The notes under the pieces were generated by a model that did not search any database, was not told the DNA's origin, and saw only the letters and a list, made by a program, of their open reading frames with translations. This document shows positions 34,786 to 43,494 of a DNA stretch of 64,000 bases, piece after piece. Origin of the DNA: Haloarcula sp. H-GB4. GTDB lineage: Archaea > Halobacteriota > Halobacteria > Halobacteriales > Haloarculaceae. The DNA is taken from the NCBI RefSeq assembly GCF_030848575.1, contig NZ_JAVDDX010000002.1:496001-560000 (forward strand), read 5' to 3'. The translations under genes were made by a program, and so were the position numbers. The first letter of the stretch is position 1, and each line of letters opens with the position of its first letter.

Positions 34786-35247
34786 ATGTTCGAAACGCAC
34801 GTCGATACGCTGTATCTCTGGGTCGGCCTGGGAACAGTGAGCGTGGCCGTTCTTGGCGTTGCCGTCGGCCTCCCGACGACCGCACCGCCGGACGCGACGG
34901 AGACAGCGGCGACTATCGATTCGGTCACCACCAGCCCCGTAGGATCCGTTGCACACCGACGGCTCATCGCTGCAGAGTGGGTGCTTACCAGCCGAGAGAT
35001 CCGCCTCCGCAACGACGGCGGGTCAGCCACCGCACGACTGATTCGATCGGTTGTCCCGGCGCGAACCGACCGGCTACAGGCTGTGGTGAACGGGGAGCGG
35101 CCGCAGGCGGTGTACGATTCGCCCGACGCTCTCCGTCAGGACACCCGCCGGGCTCGGACCGCGGACAACGGGTGGCGACCGGCTCCAGACCGGCTGACCG
35201 TCAGGCACGTCGCCTGGGGAGGGACCGATGTCACCGTCGTCGGATAG
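34786..35247 (+). CDS. Anchored exported protein 1 (DUF7283-type, pseudopilin-like)
   Basis: A 153-residue protein with a short N-terminus and one hydrophobic helix (about 9-29, LYLWVGLGTVSVAVLGVAVG), followed by an extracytoplasmic domain with VAHRRLIAAEWVLTSREIRL and RLTVRHVAWGGTDVTVVG. This topology is that of pilins and TadE-type pseudopilins. A clear class III cleavage site is not seen. It starts at the internal TATA box and overlaps the next gene by 20 bases. DUF number from memory; function unknown. Confidence 0.75.
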   Translation: MFETHVDTLYLWVGLGTVSVAVLGVAVGLPTTAPPDATETAATIDSVTTSPVGSVAHRRLIAAEWVLTSREIRLRNDGGSATARLIRSVVPARTDRLQAVVNGERPQAVYDSPDALRQDTRRARTADNGWRPAPDRLTVRHVAWGGTDVTVVG

Positions 35248-35623
35248 AGGCACGACCGAACCCGTCGCCGCGCTCGTTGCCGTTTTCGCCGTCACGCTTG
35301 GCGTGTCGCTGTATGCCGGCGTGGTAGACCAAGCGTTCGGCACGCTTGACGACGACCGCAATATCGCCACGCCGACCGCCGATGCCGTGGAACAACGGCT
35401 CTCGTCGACCGGTGTCGTTCAGCCCGAGGGAATCGACAACGCGCTCGATGCGGTTCCGGCGAACTACCACGGGAACGCGACCATCACGGCGACGACCGGC
35501 GAGCGATGGAGCGGTGGCCGGGAGTCACCGAGCAACGCCGACACCGAAACCAGAACGGTGAGCGTGCGGGTCGGCCCGGGGGCAGTCCGCCGCGGAACGC
35601 TCACCGTGCGGGTGTGGCGATGA
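35228..35623 (+). CDS. Anchored exported protein 2 (DUF7285-type, pseudopilin-like)
   Basis: A 131-residue protein. The start MSPSSDRGTTEPVAALVAV has Arg-Gly, then a Glu three residues on, then a hydrophobic helix (to about 34), which is close to the class III signal of archaeal prepilins, cleaved by PibD. The exported part ends with TRTVSVRVGPGAVRRGTLTV. It overlaps exported protein 1 by 20 bases and exported protein 3 by 4 bases (ATGA). Pilin-like processing is inferred from the N-terminus. Confidence 0.75.
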   Translation: MSPSSDRGTTEPVAALVAVFAVTLGVSLYAGVVDQAFGTLDDDRNIATPTADAVEQRLSSTGVVQPEGIDNALDAVPANYHGNATITATTGERWSGGRESPSNADTETRTVSVRVGPGAVRRGTLTVRVWR

Positions 35624-36492
35624 CCCGAGCCATGAGTGCCGTCGCCGACGTAACGGTGTTTCTCCTGCTCGTCGGTGCGGCCGCGGGGACTCTCGTGAGC
35701 GGTGTCGGGGTCGAGAAGCCGGCAGCGACCACAAACCCTGCGGCTGACCAAGCCTCGACGCTGGCAACGAGTACCGCAAGCGTCGAGTATGATTTGCTCG
35801 TCCCACCGTCAGAGCACCGCAGGCCACCCGACCACGCTGAGAGACGGCAGCGGACGAGTCACGGGACCATCGCGGAACTGCTCGGCGAGGCGGCGATGGG
35901 CGGCGTCACCGTCGACGGCGAGCGACTGTCGAGTGCCGGCACGGACTTCGAGTCACAAGTCGCTGCGGCGACGCGTGACAGACTCCACAGCCGCGGGCAT
36001 CGAACGTCCGTCCGCGTCACCTGGGCACCGTATCCCGATGCACCAGTCAGAAGTGAGTACCGCGTCGGCGACCGACCGCCGGACGCTGTCGACGTTCGAG
36101 CGGCCACGGTGACGGTCCCGAGCGGGATGGGGAACGTCTCGGAGCCGGCCCGCGAAGCGGCGGAGACAAACGGCTACGACGGCGTGGCGACGGTCGTGGC
36201 CCGCAGTGTCGTCAACGGCCTGTTCCCGCCGACGCAGTCGCGGTACGCCCTCCGTGGCGATTACCCCGCAGACGTGCTGATGGCCACGCGGTACGAGCGC
36301 ATGGCCAATCTGACAGGGACGAGCGTTGCCGTTGAGCGACAGTCAACGGTCGAGATGAACCGCGACCTGACCGCGGCGCTCGCTGTGCGGCTTCGGACCG
36401 ATATGCGGTCGCGGTACGACTCGCCAGCGAATGCCGCCCTCGCCGTCCGAACGAGCCGTGTTCGCGTAACTGTCAGGACGTGGTCACCGTGA
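35620..36492 (+). CDS. Anchored exported protein 3 (DUF7284-type)
   Basis: A 290-residue protein with one N-terminal membrane helix (about 10-30, DVTVFLLLVGAAAGTLVSGV) and a large extracytoplasmic domain. Conserved-looking parts are EYDLLVPPSEHRRPP, SHGTIAELLGEAAMGGV and AALAVRTSRVRVTVRTWSP. Sequons for N-glycosylation are present (NVS, NLT). It starts on ATGA overlap with exported protein 2 and overlaps the 1000-aa protein by 13 bases. ATG at 35620 is preferred over the in-frame upstream start at 35506, which would overlap the previous gene deeply. Confidence 0.75.
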   Translation: MTRAMSAVADVTVFLLLVGAAAGTLVSGVGVEKPAATTNPAADQASTLATSTASVEYDLLVPPSEHRRPPDHAERRQRTSHGTIAELLGEAAMGGVTVDGERLSSAGTDFESQVAAATRDRLHSRGHRTSVRVTWAPYPDAPVRSEYRVGDRPPDAVDVRAATVTVPSGMGNVSEPAREAAETNGYDGVATVVARSVVNGLFPPTQSRYALRGDYPADVLMATRYERMANLTGTSVAVERQSTVEMNRDLTAALAVRLRTDMRSRYDSPANAALAVRTSRVRVTVRTWSP

Positions 36493-39482
36493 GAGACGAC
36501 ACTCGCGGCCGAGTTCCCTTCGCGTTGCTCGGCGTTCTCCTGCTGGTGAGCAGTCTCACGCTGGCCCCAACATTCGTCACCGAGCCAGCCCCAAGCGAGA
36601 CAGCGGTCGAACGGGCGTTGAATCAGGCCACGTCGGAGACGCAGGTCGCCGTTCGGGACGGCGTCTCGACGGCTGGCCAGCAGGCGGCTGCGAACCCAGT
36701 CGTTACGCCAGCCGACACACCCACTGGTTGGGTTCTGAACGACTCGACGGCGTTTCGGGACGCGCTCAGAATCCGCGCTTATCTGCGGGTCGCGAACCGA
36801 CTGGAACGCGTCTCCGGCCGAAGCGGTGACGTGACCGTGACCGCCAGCCTGCCGGCGGTTTCTAACGCGAGCGACCTCCGGGCAGCGAAACACCGTGTCT
36901 CGGTTGAACGCGCTGGGCCGAACAAGACCGCAATGCGGGCGACGGTCGAAGATATCGTCCTGACGGTTCGGCGCAACGGAGCGGTGGTCTCAACGCGACG
37001 GGTTTCGTCGACCGTCGTCGTCCCGACACAGGCGCTCATGCTCCACGATCAGGTATCAACCTACCAAACGCGTCTGAACAACGGCCTGGGCAGGCCGGGA
37101 CTGAGCCGGCGGATGACAGCCCGGCTGTACCCGATGGCGTGGGCGAGAGGGTACGCGCAGTACGGTGGAGCTGGCATCGAAAACGTCGTCGCGAACCGGC
37201 ACGTCTCGCTGGCGGCAAACGGCGCACTGCTCGGCGTCCAGCGGTCGACCTTCGGCCGGAGCGACCCGGCTGGTCGCCGTGCACTGAAAGAGGCAACAGC
37301 GGTGACCGGGATCAAAGACATCATTCGGGGCAGCAGGGGAACCGCTGTCTCCAGCGAAGTAGTCGGCAAAGCCCAGTACAAGCCGATCAGTCAGACACCG
37401 CCACGTCCGAAGTCCACGGCCAGTCCGAACTCGACCGATTCGATGACTGTCGGCGTCAACGAGACGGCCGACACCACGTTCCGGTCCGTCACCAAGCCGT
37501 CAGCGCTCAACGAGACGCTTGAAGACGCATACACCGTCGAGGTAGCGCTGGAAACCGACAAACATCGACTGGGGGGAGGGCCGCCGGGAACGCCGCCGTC
37601 ACCGGGCACCGGCTGGACACTGGTCGCCGACCGGACGACCACCGCTACGGAGGCAGTTGGGAACGCCAGCGGTCGCGTCGTAACGCCGGACGGCTGGCAT
37701 ACCTTGGAGACGTTCAGCCGGACTGTCGAGCGCCAGTACACGCGGACTGCCATCTGGCAGAACGGGTCGGTGCGTCGGCGCACGGCGGCGTCAAGTACCG
37801 TGCGATATCGCGTGACTGTCGCCGTCGTCGGCCGCCATCACGGCCGTTCACCGGCACCGAACCGCTCGATTCGGACTTCCCACGACGCCAGCGGAAGCCC
37901 GCTGAACGGGTCGAACCTCGCCGATGTGGAGCCGAAAGCGATGGACACGTTCGTTGGCCACGCCGGGGGTCGGGACGAGGTCGCCGAGCGAGTCGTCGAC
38001 GACAGCCTGAGCCGGACGGAGGCGACGGTGACGGCCGACCGACCGCCAGAACTGCATGACTGGGTGTACCGGGACCTGATGGACCTACGGGAGTCAGTCC
38101 GCAACACGACCGTCACCGTCGAGCGCGGACGTGTCGGGACCTTCGAGACGAATCCCCCACAGGAACTCCGGGAACGGGTTGCGCAACGTCGTACCACCCT
38201 CGCGGCCGTGCCGGACACCTACGACAGCGCGGCCCAGAAGGCACGCGTCGCGGCCCGGCTGACCTATCTGAATGCGGTGTCGGCGGAGTTGGACAGGCGG
38301 GCCACGGCACGGGATGACAACGAGAACCGAGTCGACGCACAGCTAACGGAACGCACCGAAGGGTCGCTGCGTGACCTCCGGAAAGGATTAACCGCGCGCG
38401 AGACGCCCGTACCGCGGTCACGTCCGGTGCCAGTCGGTCCGGCCGGCCCCGTCAGAACACGGGTCGATACACAGACGCCGTATTTGACGCTGGCCGAACT
38501 AAACGAGAGCCAATACCGCGCCCTCGACGGACGAGAGCACCCGCTGGTAGCGCGGAACGTGAACGTGTTCACGGTCCCCTACGGCGACGCCGCCGACGCC
38601 GTCGTTGGCGGTGCGTTCGAGAGTGGTGACAGGGTACGCCTCGCAACGGCAGCGAACACACTCGCGGCCGCAAACGAGACCCTCGAAACGGAATCGAACA
38701 CCACGCTCGCTTCGGAACGCGACGCACTCCAGCGGGAGGTTGCGGCGGCCAACACGGAGATGACGACGACGCTCTGGCTGGCAGTCTCCCAGCACACCGA
38801 GGCTGAACAGGACGAGAGCAAGGCAATTGTCACTGAAGCGATGTCGCCGTGGGAAACATCGGCGGCCCGAGCACTGGCGCTGACCAACGGCTCCGCTCAG
38901 GAACGGGTCGCCCGTGTCGCCGGTGCCCGGCTGAACCTCACACGGGTCGAACGCGACCGCCTCCGCCTGCGGCTGCTCTCGGTCGATACACCGGCGACCA
39001 GACCAACACTGGGGTCGACGAACGGGACGGCCTCGGCGGTGCGGTCTGTTGCGAAAGCCGAACTAAGTAGCGCCCTGGCAAGTGCCGGCGAACAGAAGGC
39101 ACAGCAGTTCGCGAAGAAGCGGCTCGGGACGGACAGGCTCCCGGCGGGCCTCCCGCTGGCACCGCCAGTTACCCCCTGGTACGCGACGGCGAACATCTGG
39201 TGGGTGACTGTCGAAGGCGAGTACGCACGGTTCGCCGTCGCTGCGAGTCATGGCCCGCCGAGCGAGCCCGGCGCACGGACTACCTATGCGCGTGACGGGC
39301 ACAACGTCACGGTCGACGTGGACGACGACGGCACAGGCGAGCGATTGGGCACCGCCGACCGCATCTCGTTCCGAGCCGAGACGGGCATTGTCGTCGTCGT
39401 GCCACCCAAACCGCGCGGAGTCGGTGACAAGGGCGGCAACGCTGTGGAGGAATCGAGTGGATGGCCGGACGCAGGTTCCTGA
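36480..39482 (+). CDS. Giant anchored exported protein 4 (DUF7286-type, 1000 aa)
   Basis: A 1000-residue protein anchored by one N-terminal helix (about 12-32, VPFALLGVLLLVSSLTLAP). The rest is extracytoplasmic: beta-rich, with helical stretches (about 590-690, 725-800) and very many NxS/T sequons (NDS, NAS, NKT, NET, NGS, NTT, NLT), so heavily N-glycosylated if exposed. Blocks such as MTARLYPMAWARGYAQYGG and VTPWYATANIWWVTVEGEYA look conserved. No enzyme motif is recognised. By position it is the largest product of the pilus-like locus and may be an adhesin or tip protein; that is speculation. GTG at 36489 is an alternative start. Confidence 0.75.
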   Translation: MVTVRDDTRGRVPFALLGVLLLVSSLTLAPTFVTEPAPSETAVERALNQATSETQVAVRDGVSTAGQQAAANPVVTPADTPTGWVLNDSTAFRDALRIRAYLRVANRLERVSGRSGDVTVTASLPAVSNASDLRAAKHRVSVERAGPNKTAMRATVEDIVLTVRRNGAVVSTRRVSSTVVVPTQALMLHDQVSTYQTRLNNGLGRPGLSRRMTARLYPMAWARGYAQYGGAGIENVVANRHVSLAANGALLGVQRSTFGRSDPAGRRALKEATAVTGIKDIIRGSRGTAVSSEVVGKAQYKPISQTPPRPKSTASPNSTDSMTVGVNETADTTFRSVTKPSALNETLEDAYTVEVALETDKHRLGGGPPGTPPSPGTGWTLVADRTTTATEAVGNASGRVVTPDGWHTLETFSRTVERQYTRTAIWQNGSVRRRTAASSTVRYRVTVAVVGRHHGRSPAPNRSIRTSHDASGSPLNGSNLADVEPKAMDTFVGHAGGRDEVAERVVDDSLSRTEATVTADRPPELHDWVYRDLMDLRESVRNTTVTVERGRVGTFETNPPQELRERVAQRRTTLAAVPDTYDSAAQKARVAARLTYLNAVSAELDRRATARDDNENRVDAQLTERTEGSLRDLRKGLTARETPVPRSRPVPVGPAGPVRTRVDTQTPYLTLAELNESQYRALDGREHPLVARNVNVFTVPYGDAADAVVGGAFESGDRVRLATAANTLAAANETLETESNTTLASERDALQREVAAANTEMTTTLWLAVSQHTEAEQDESKAIVTEAMSPWETSAARALALTNGSAQERVARVAGARLNLTRVERDRLRLRLLSVDTPATRPTLGSTNGTASAVRSVAKAELSSALASAGEQKAQQFAKKRLGTDRLPAGLPLAPPVTPWYATANIWWVTVEGEYARFAVAASHGPPSEPGARTTYARDGHNVTVDVDDDGTGERLGTADRISFRAETGIVVVVPPKPRGVGDKGGNAVEESSGWPDAGS

Positions 39483-39526
39483 CCCCGGGCCGCATAACCG
39501 AAGTAAAATACCCCGGGGCCATACCG

Positions 39527-39961
39527 ATGCCCATGCTTCGAGGCGAGTTTCCGGACGCTGGCGAGCAGTCCCCCGAAGAGTTACTGGCGGCCTACGGCAC
39601 CGTGCTGGCCGAGACAGTCGAGACAGTCGGCGTCGAGGAAATCGTCGCCGAGACCGGTTTCGACCAAGCGACAGTGGCAGCGTTCGCCGACGGCGATATT
39701 GCCGACCGGACGCTTGATGAGGCGGTCGCTGTGCTGGCGACTGGGCCGAACCGGCCGGACGCCGACGCACTGCAGGCCGAAGCGCAGGATATCCTCCTGA
39801 TGGGGATGACAACGGCTGTAATGGACGTTGAATCCCTCGCCTCCGGCATCGACGATGAACTGGAGCCAAAGGAAATTCAGCAGAAAATCGAGGGCAGACA
39901 TCCGGTGACGCTGGCCGAGTACGCCCTCCTGCACAGCCATATCGAGGGGGAAAAGCGGTGA
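39527..39961 (+). CDS. DUF5791-type small helical protein
   Basis: A 144-residue protein beginning MPMLRGEFPDAGE; ATG at 39533 is an alternative. It is mainly helical: SPEELLAAYGTVLAETVETV, then GVEEIVAETGFDQATVAAFADG, like a helix-turn-helix, and a C-terminal conserved KEIQQKIEGRHPVTLAEYA. I associate it with haloarchaeal DUF5791 from memory. AAGTAAAATACCC (39501-39513) gives a promoter at leaderless distance, so it is separate from the pilus-like genes. Its stop overlaps the start of the epimerase gene (GTGA). Confidence 0.78.
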   Translation: MPMLRGEFPDAGEQSPEELLAAYGTVLAETVETVGVEEIVAETGFDQATVAAFADGDIADRTLDEAVAVLATGPNRPDADALQAEAQDILLMGMTTAVMDVESLASGIDDELEPKEIQQKIEGRHPVTLAEYALLHSHIEGEKR

Positions 39962-40848
39962 CGGAGCGCGTCGCCATTCTGGGCTGTGGCTACGTCGGTA
40001 TCGAACTCGGACGACAGTTGCGAGACGACTACGAGGTCGTCGGCGTTCGCCGGTCCAACGGCGGTATCGCAGCTATCGAGGACGCTGGCTTCGAGGCGGC
40101 CCAGGCTGACGTAACCGACTCTGCTTCGCTGTCTGCGGTGCCGGACGCCGACTGGCTTGTCTTTGCCGCAAGCTCTGGCGGACGGGGAGCCGAGGCCGCC
40201 CGCGAGGTGTATGTCGAGGGGCTCCGGACGGCTGTCGACCACTTCTGGTCGCGGGCGGACCCGCCCGAGCGATTGGTATACACCTCCAGTACCGGCGTCT
40301 ACGGCGACCACGACGGCGCGTGGGTTGACGAGGAGACCGCCATTGACCCACAGACCGAGAAGACCGAAGTGCTGGCCGAAGCGGAGCAGGTCGCCCGTGA
40401 GCGTCCTGTGGAACACGGCGGCCACGGTACAGTCGCCCGCTTTGCCGGCCTGTACGGCCCGGGTCGCTACCGACTGGAGCGGTATCTGGAGGGTCCGGTG
40501 ACGGCCGGCTACCTAAACATGGTCCACCGGGCCGACGCGGCCGGGGCCGTGCGCCATCTGCTGACCGAGGACCACCGCGAGGAAGTCGTGCTGGTCGTCG
40601 ACGACGAACCCGTCGAGAAGTGGGCCTTTGCCGACTGGCTGGCCGAACAGTGTGATGTCTCGTTCCCGCCGAAACAGACGACAGAGGAACGACTTGCCGA
40701 CGATAGCCTCTCAGAGACCGCAAAGCGCCGTATTCAGACGAGCAAGCGATGCTCGAGCGACCGGCTCCACGAACTGAGCTATGAATTCGAGTACCCGACA
40801 TTCCGGGAGGGATACCGCGACGCCGTCCGAGAATACCGGCAAAATTAG
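39958..40848 (+). CDS. NAD-dependent epimerase/dehydratase family protein
   Basis: A 296-residue extended-SDR protein. The nucleotide loop is VAILGCGYVGIELGRQL (5-21), the acidic region is QADVTD, and the active-site stretch is LVYTSSTGVYGDHDG (about 102-116), with Tyr in VYG but no Lys four residues on, so catalysis may be unusual. RFAGLYGPGR and YLNMVHRADAAGA are conserved in sugar-epimerase-like SDRs of the YeeZ type. Translationally coupled to the DUF5791-type gene. Substrate unknown. Confidence 0.82.
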   Translation: MTERVAILGCGYVGIELGRQLRDDYEVVGVRRSNGGIAAIEDAGFEAAQADVTDSASLSAVPDADWLVFAASSGGRGAEAAREVYVEGLRTAVDHFWSRADPPERLVYTSSTGVYGDHDGAWVDEETAIDPQTEKTEVLAEAEQVARERPVEHGGHGTVARFAGLYGPGRYRLERYLEGPVTAGYLNMVHRADAAGAVRHLLTEDHREEVVLVVDDEPVEKWAFADWLAEQCDVSFPPKQTTEERLADDSLSETAKRRIQTSKRCSSDRLHELSYEFEYPTFREGYRDAVREYRQN

Positions 40849-40863
40849 CTGTATAAGGGGCGA

Positions 40864-40873
40864 ACTTTATTAC
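40864..40873 (+). promoter_or_regulatory. TATA box for DHH phosphoesterase gene
   Basis: ACTTTATTAC, 25-34 bases before the ATG at 40898; leaderless arrangement. Confidence 0.55.
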
Positions 40874-40897
40874 TGATAGGCTGGCGAAGGGCGTGGT

Positions 40898-42082
40898 ATG
40901 ACACGCGTTGCCGCCGGCGGACTCCAAGTCGACGCCGCCGCGGCGTTCGCTAGCGAGAATCCCCTGTTGATCGCTGGTGTCGCTGTGGCCCTCCTCGTCC
41001 TTTTCGGTGTCGGTGTCTGGCTGCGTCAGTATCTCAGCCGAACGCCTGGTGAACGACTGCGTCGGACGCTGACCGACTACGACCGGATTTCGGTGCTGAT
41101 GCACCCAAACCCGGACCCAGACGCGATGGCCTCTGCCCTGGCCATCAACCAACTCGTCGCCGGCACCGATACGTCGGCGTCGCTGCTGTACCCCGGAGAA
41201 ATACGCCGCCCGGAGAACCGGGCCTTCCAGACGGTGCTTGATCTTGATTTCGACCACATCGAAACTGTCGAGGACATCGACAGGGAGGCCGTCGTCCTCG
41301 TCGACCACAACACGGCACGCGGCTTCCCCGGTGCCGAAGAGGTCGAGCCTGTCGCCGTCATCGACCACCATCCCGGCAACGGCAGCGGCAACGAGTTCAC
41401 CGACATCCGATCCGATTACGGGGCCTGTGCAACCATCTTCGCGAGCTACTTCAATCAGTTGGAGTTCGAGTTCAGCGACACACAGGGGACCGGGAGTATC
41501 GATATCGACGCGGCACCGGCAGAAACCGTCCCCTGTGCACTGGCAACGGGGCTGATGTACGGTATCCAGTCAGATACCCGATCACTGACAAACGGCTGCA
41601 AGTCCGAGGACTTCGCGGCCGCCGCATACCTCTACGATGGGATGGACAGCGACCTGCTCAACCGCATCGCGAACCCCCAGGTCGACGCAGAAGTGCTTGA
41701 CGTGAAATCCCGGGCCATCGGGAGCCGAGAGGTGCGAGCGCCCTACGCGTTCAGCGATGTAGGCGAGGTGTCAAATACGGATGCGATTCCACAGGCGGCG
41801 GACGAACTGGAGACGTTAGAGGGCGTTTCGGCAGTCGTCATCGTCGGCGAGAAGGAGGGAACCATGCGCATCGCCGGGCGCTCGCGGGACGACCGCGTCC
41901 ACATCGGCCGGGCGATAGAGGCCGTCGTCGACGATATCCCGATGGCCGAGGGTGGCGGCCACGCGCGGATGGGCGGCGGGAAGGTCCCGGTTGAGCACAT
42001 GGCCGGCCTCGGCCCCAGCGGCGGTGTTTCCCGTGAAGACTTCCGCGAACGGGTGTTCGATGCGATGAGCGGCGAACTGTAA
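40898..42082 (+). CDS. Membrane-anchored DHH/DHHA1 phosphoesterase
   Basis: A 394-residue protein with one N-terminal membrane helix (about 21-41) and a cytoplasmic DHH-DHHA1 module. Metal ligands are MHPNPDPDAMASA (68-80), VDHN (135-138), VIDHHPG (154-160) and a later Asp; the substrate-binding DHHA1 end has GGGHARMGGGKV (about 350-361). Related enzymes include NrnA nanoRNases and GdpP-type c-di-AMP phosphodiesterases; the membrane anchor recalls GdpP but PAS and GGDEF modules are absent. A role in c-di-AMP turnover is possible, since Haloferax makes this nucleotide, but not shown here. Confidence 0.85.
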   Translation: MTRVAAGGLQVDAAAAFASENPLLIAGVAVALLVLFGVGVWLRQYLSRTPGERLRRTLTDYDRISVLMHPNPDPDAMASALAINQLVAGTDTSASLLYPGEIRRPENRAFQTVLDLDFDHIETVEDIDREAVVLVDHNTARGFPGAEEVEPVAVIDHHPGNGSGNEFTDIRSDYGACATIFASYFNQLEFEFSDTQGTGSIDIDAAPAETVPCALATGLMYGIQSDTRSLTNGCKSEDFAAAAYLYDGMDSDLLNRIANPQVDAEVLDVKSRAIGSREVRAPYAFSDVGEVSNTDAIPQAADELETLEGVSAVVIVGEKEGTMRIAGRSRDDRVHIGRAIEAVVDDIPMAEGGGHARMGGGKVPVEHMAGLGPSGGVSREDFRERVFDAMSGEL

Positions 42083-42154
42083 CGGGCGACCTGTGCGTGG
42101 TCGCCGACCGGGGTGAATCTCTGCCCTTTTGTTACTACCCGACCAACAGCTGGT

Positions 42155-43240
42155 ATGGCCACACGGGAGGCGACCTGGGCGTACCGGGACGACCACGACG
42201 AGTTCGCACGCACGTTCTACCGCCGATTCGGCGACGGCGTCGTCTCCAGTATCGGCGTCGGCACGTACCTTGGTGACCCAACCGACGAGCGGGACGCGAG
42301 CTACCACGACGCCATCGTCACGGCGCTCGAATCCGGCATCAACGTCGTCGATACGGCGATAAACTACCGCCACCAGCGCTCCGAGCGCGTCGTCGGCGAC
42401 GCCGTCGCGGACGCCGACGTGGACCGTAAATCGATCGCTGTTGCGACGAAAGGTGGGTTCATCCCATTTGACGGGGAGCGCCCGGCTGACCCCGGCGCGT
42501 TCGTCCGGTCGGAGTACCTCGACACTGGCATCGTCGACCGCGACGACCTTGTTGCCGGCCAGCACTGTATCGCACCCGCCTACATTGACGATCAGGTTGA
42601 CCGGTCGCTGACGAATCTCGGGCTGGAGACCATCGACCTCTACTACGTCCACAATCCGGAGACGCAACTGAAAGCGAACTCTCGCGAAGCGGTGTACGAC
42701 CAGCTGGAGGCGACCTTCGAACAGTTGGAGGAACGGGCGGCGGCCGGCGACATCAAGCACTACGGCGTTGCGACGTGGGAGGCGTTTCGCGTGGCCGCTG
42801 ACCACGACAGCTGCCTCTCGCTGCCTGAGGTCGTTGAACGCGCACGCGCTGCGGCAGAGACGGTTGGCAACGCGGCAACACATCTCCGTGCGATTCAGTT
42901 ACCGTTCAACGTCGCGATGGCCGACGCGTTCACGGTCGAGTCCCACGACGGCGCGGAGGGGCCACAGTCGGCGCTGTGGTTCGCGCACGAGGCCGGGCTA
43001 GACGTGTTCACCAGCGCATCCATCATGCAGGGGAAGCTGGCCGCGTCGGTCCCGGACGATGTCGCGGCGAAGCTTTCGGGCGAGACGAGCGCACAGCGCG
43101 CTCTCAACTTCGCACGCAGTGCGCCGGGCGTGACCTGCTCGCTGGTCGGCACGGGGTCGGTCGAACACGCCCAGGAGAACGTCGATGCGGGCCGATACGA
43201 ACCGCTCGGTGCTGATGCGTTCGACGCCGTCTTCGAATAG
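42155..43240 (+). CDS. Aldo/keto reductase
   Basis: A 361-residue (beta/alpha)8 NAD(P)H-dependent reductase. The catalytic tetrad is visible: D66 and Y71 in VVDTAINYRHQRSE, K99 in VATKGGF, and His in LYYVHNPE (about 163). C-terminal cofactor binding includes CSLVGTGSVEH. A long insert (about 105-140) after the Lys strand is unusual. Substrate unknown. ATG at 42155 fits CCCTTTTGTTAC (42123-42135) as TATA region. Convergent with the zinc-finger gene, with no spacer. Confidence 0.88.
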   Translation: MATREATWAYRDDHDEFARTFYRRFGDGVVSSIGVGTYLGDPTDERDASYHDAIVTALESGINVVDTAINYRHQRSERVVGDAVADADVDRKSIAVATKGGFIPFDGERPADPGAFVRSEYLDTGIVDRDDLVAGQHCIAPAYIDDQVDRSLTNLGLETIDLYYVHNPETQLKANSREAVYDQLEATFEQLEERAAAGDIKHYGVATWEAFRVAADHDSCLSLPEVVERARAAAETVGNAATHLRAIQLPFNVAMADAFTVESHDGAEGPQSALWFAHEAGLDVFTSASIMQGKLAASVPDDVAAKLSGETSAQRALNFARSAPGVTCSLVGTGSVEHAQENVDAGRYEPLGADAFDAVFE

Positions 43241-43411
43241 CTAGCTGAGTTCCTTCCACTTGCCGTCGCACTCGGGGCAGACGCGCACCTTCCCGACCTC
43301 GTCCGGGTCGTTCTCCGTCGCAAGCGGCTCGTCACAACTGGTACAGGAGAGCCGTCCGTAGTTGTCCTTCTCGACGTCGCCGGCTCGGAGGGCCTTCCTC
43401 ACTGAGTCCAT
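43241..43411 (-). CDS. HVO_0758-like zinc-finger microprotein
   Basis: A 56-residue protein starting MDSVRKALRAGDVEKDN. Two CPxC-like knuckles, LSCTSCDEPL (C23, C26) and RVCPECDGKW (C45, C48), make one zinc ribbon. The sequence closely resembles, from memory, the Haloferax microprotein HVO_0758 family. Such one-finger proteins often affect motility, biofilm or stress phenotypes in haloarchaea. It reads toward the aldo/keto reductase with adjacent stop codons and is divergent from the MFS gene. Confidence 0.85.
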   Translation of the reverse strand: MDSVRKALRAGDVEKDNYGRLSCTSCDEPLATENDPDEVGKVRVCPECDGKWKELS

Positions 43412-43494
43412 ACCTGCCAGTGTGCTACCCGCGTGTAAAAACCCCGTGGCGGCGTTCCGGAACGTTGTTCAGGTTTTCCAATCTATCACCGGTC

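Noticed and set aside
40073..41371. 432-codon minus-strand frame across the epimerase and DHH genes
   Set aside because: Spans two real genes antisense, with an Arg/Pro/Ser-rich low-complexity translation.
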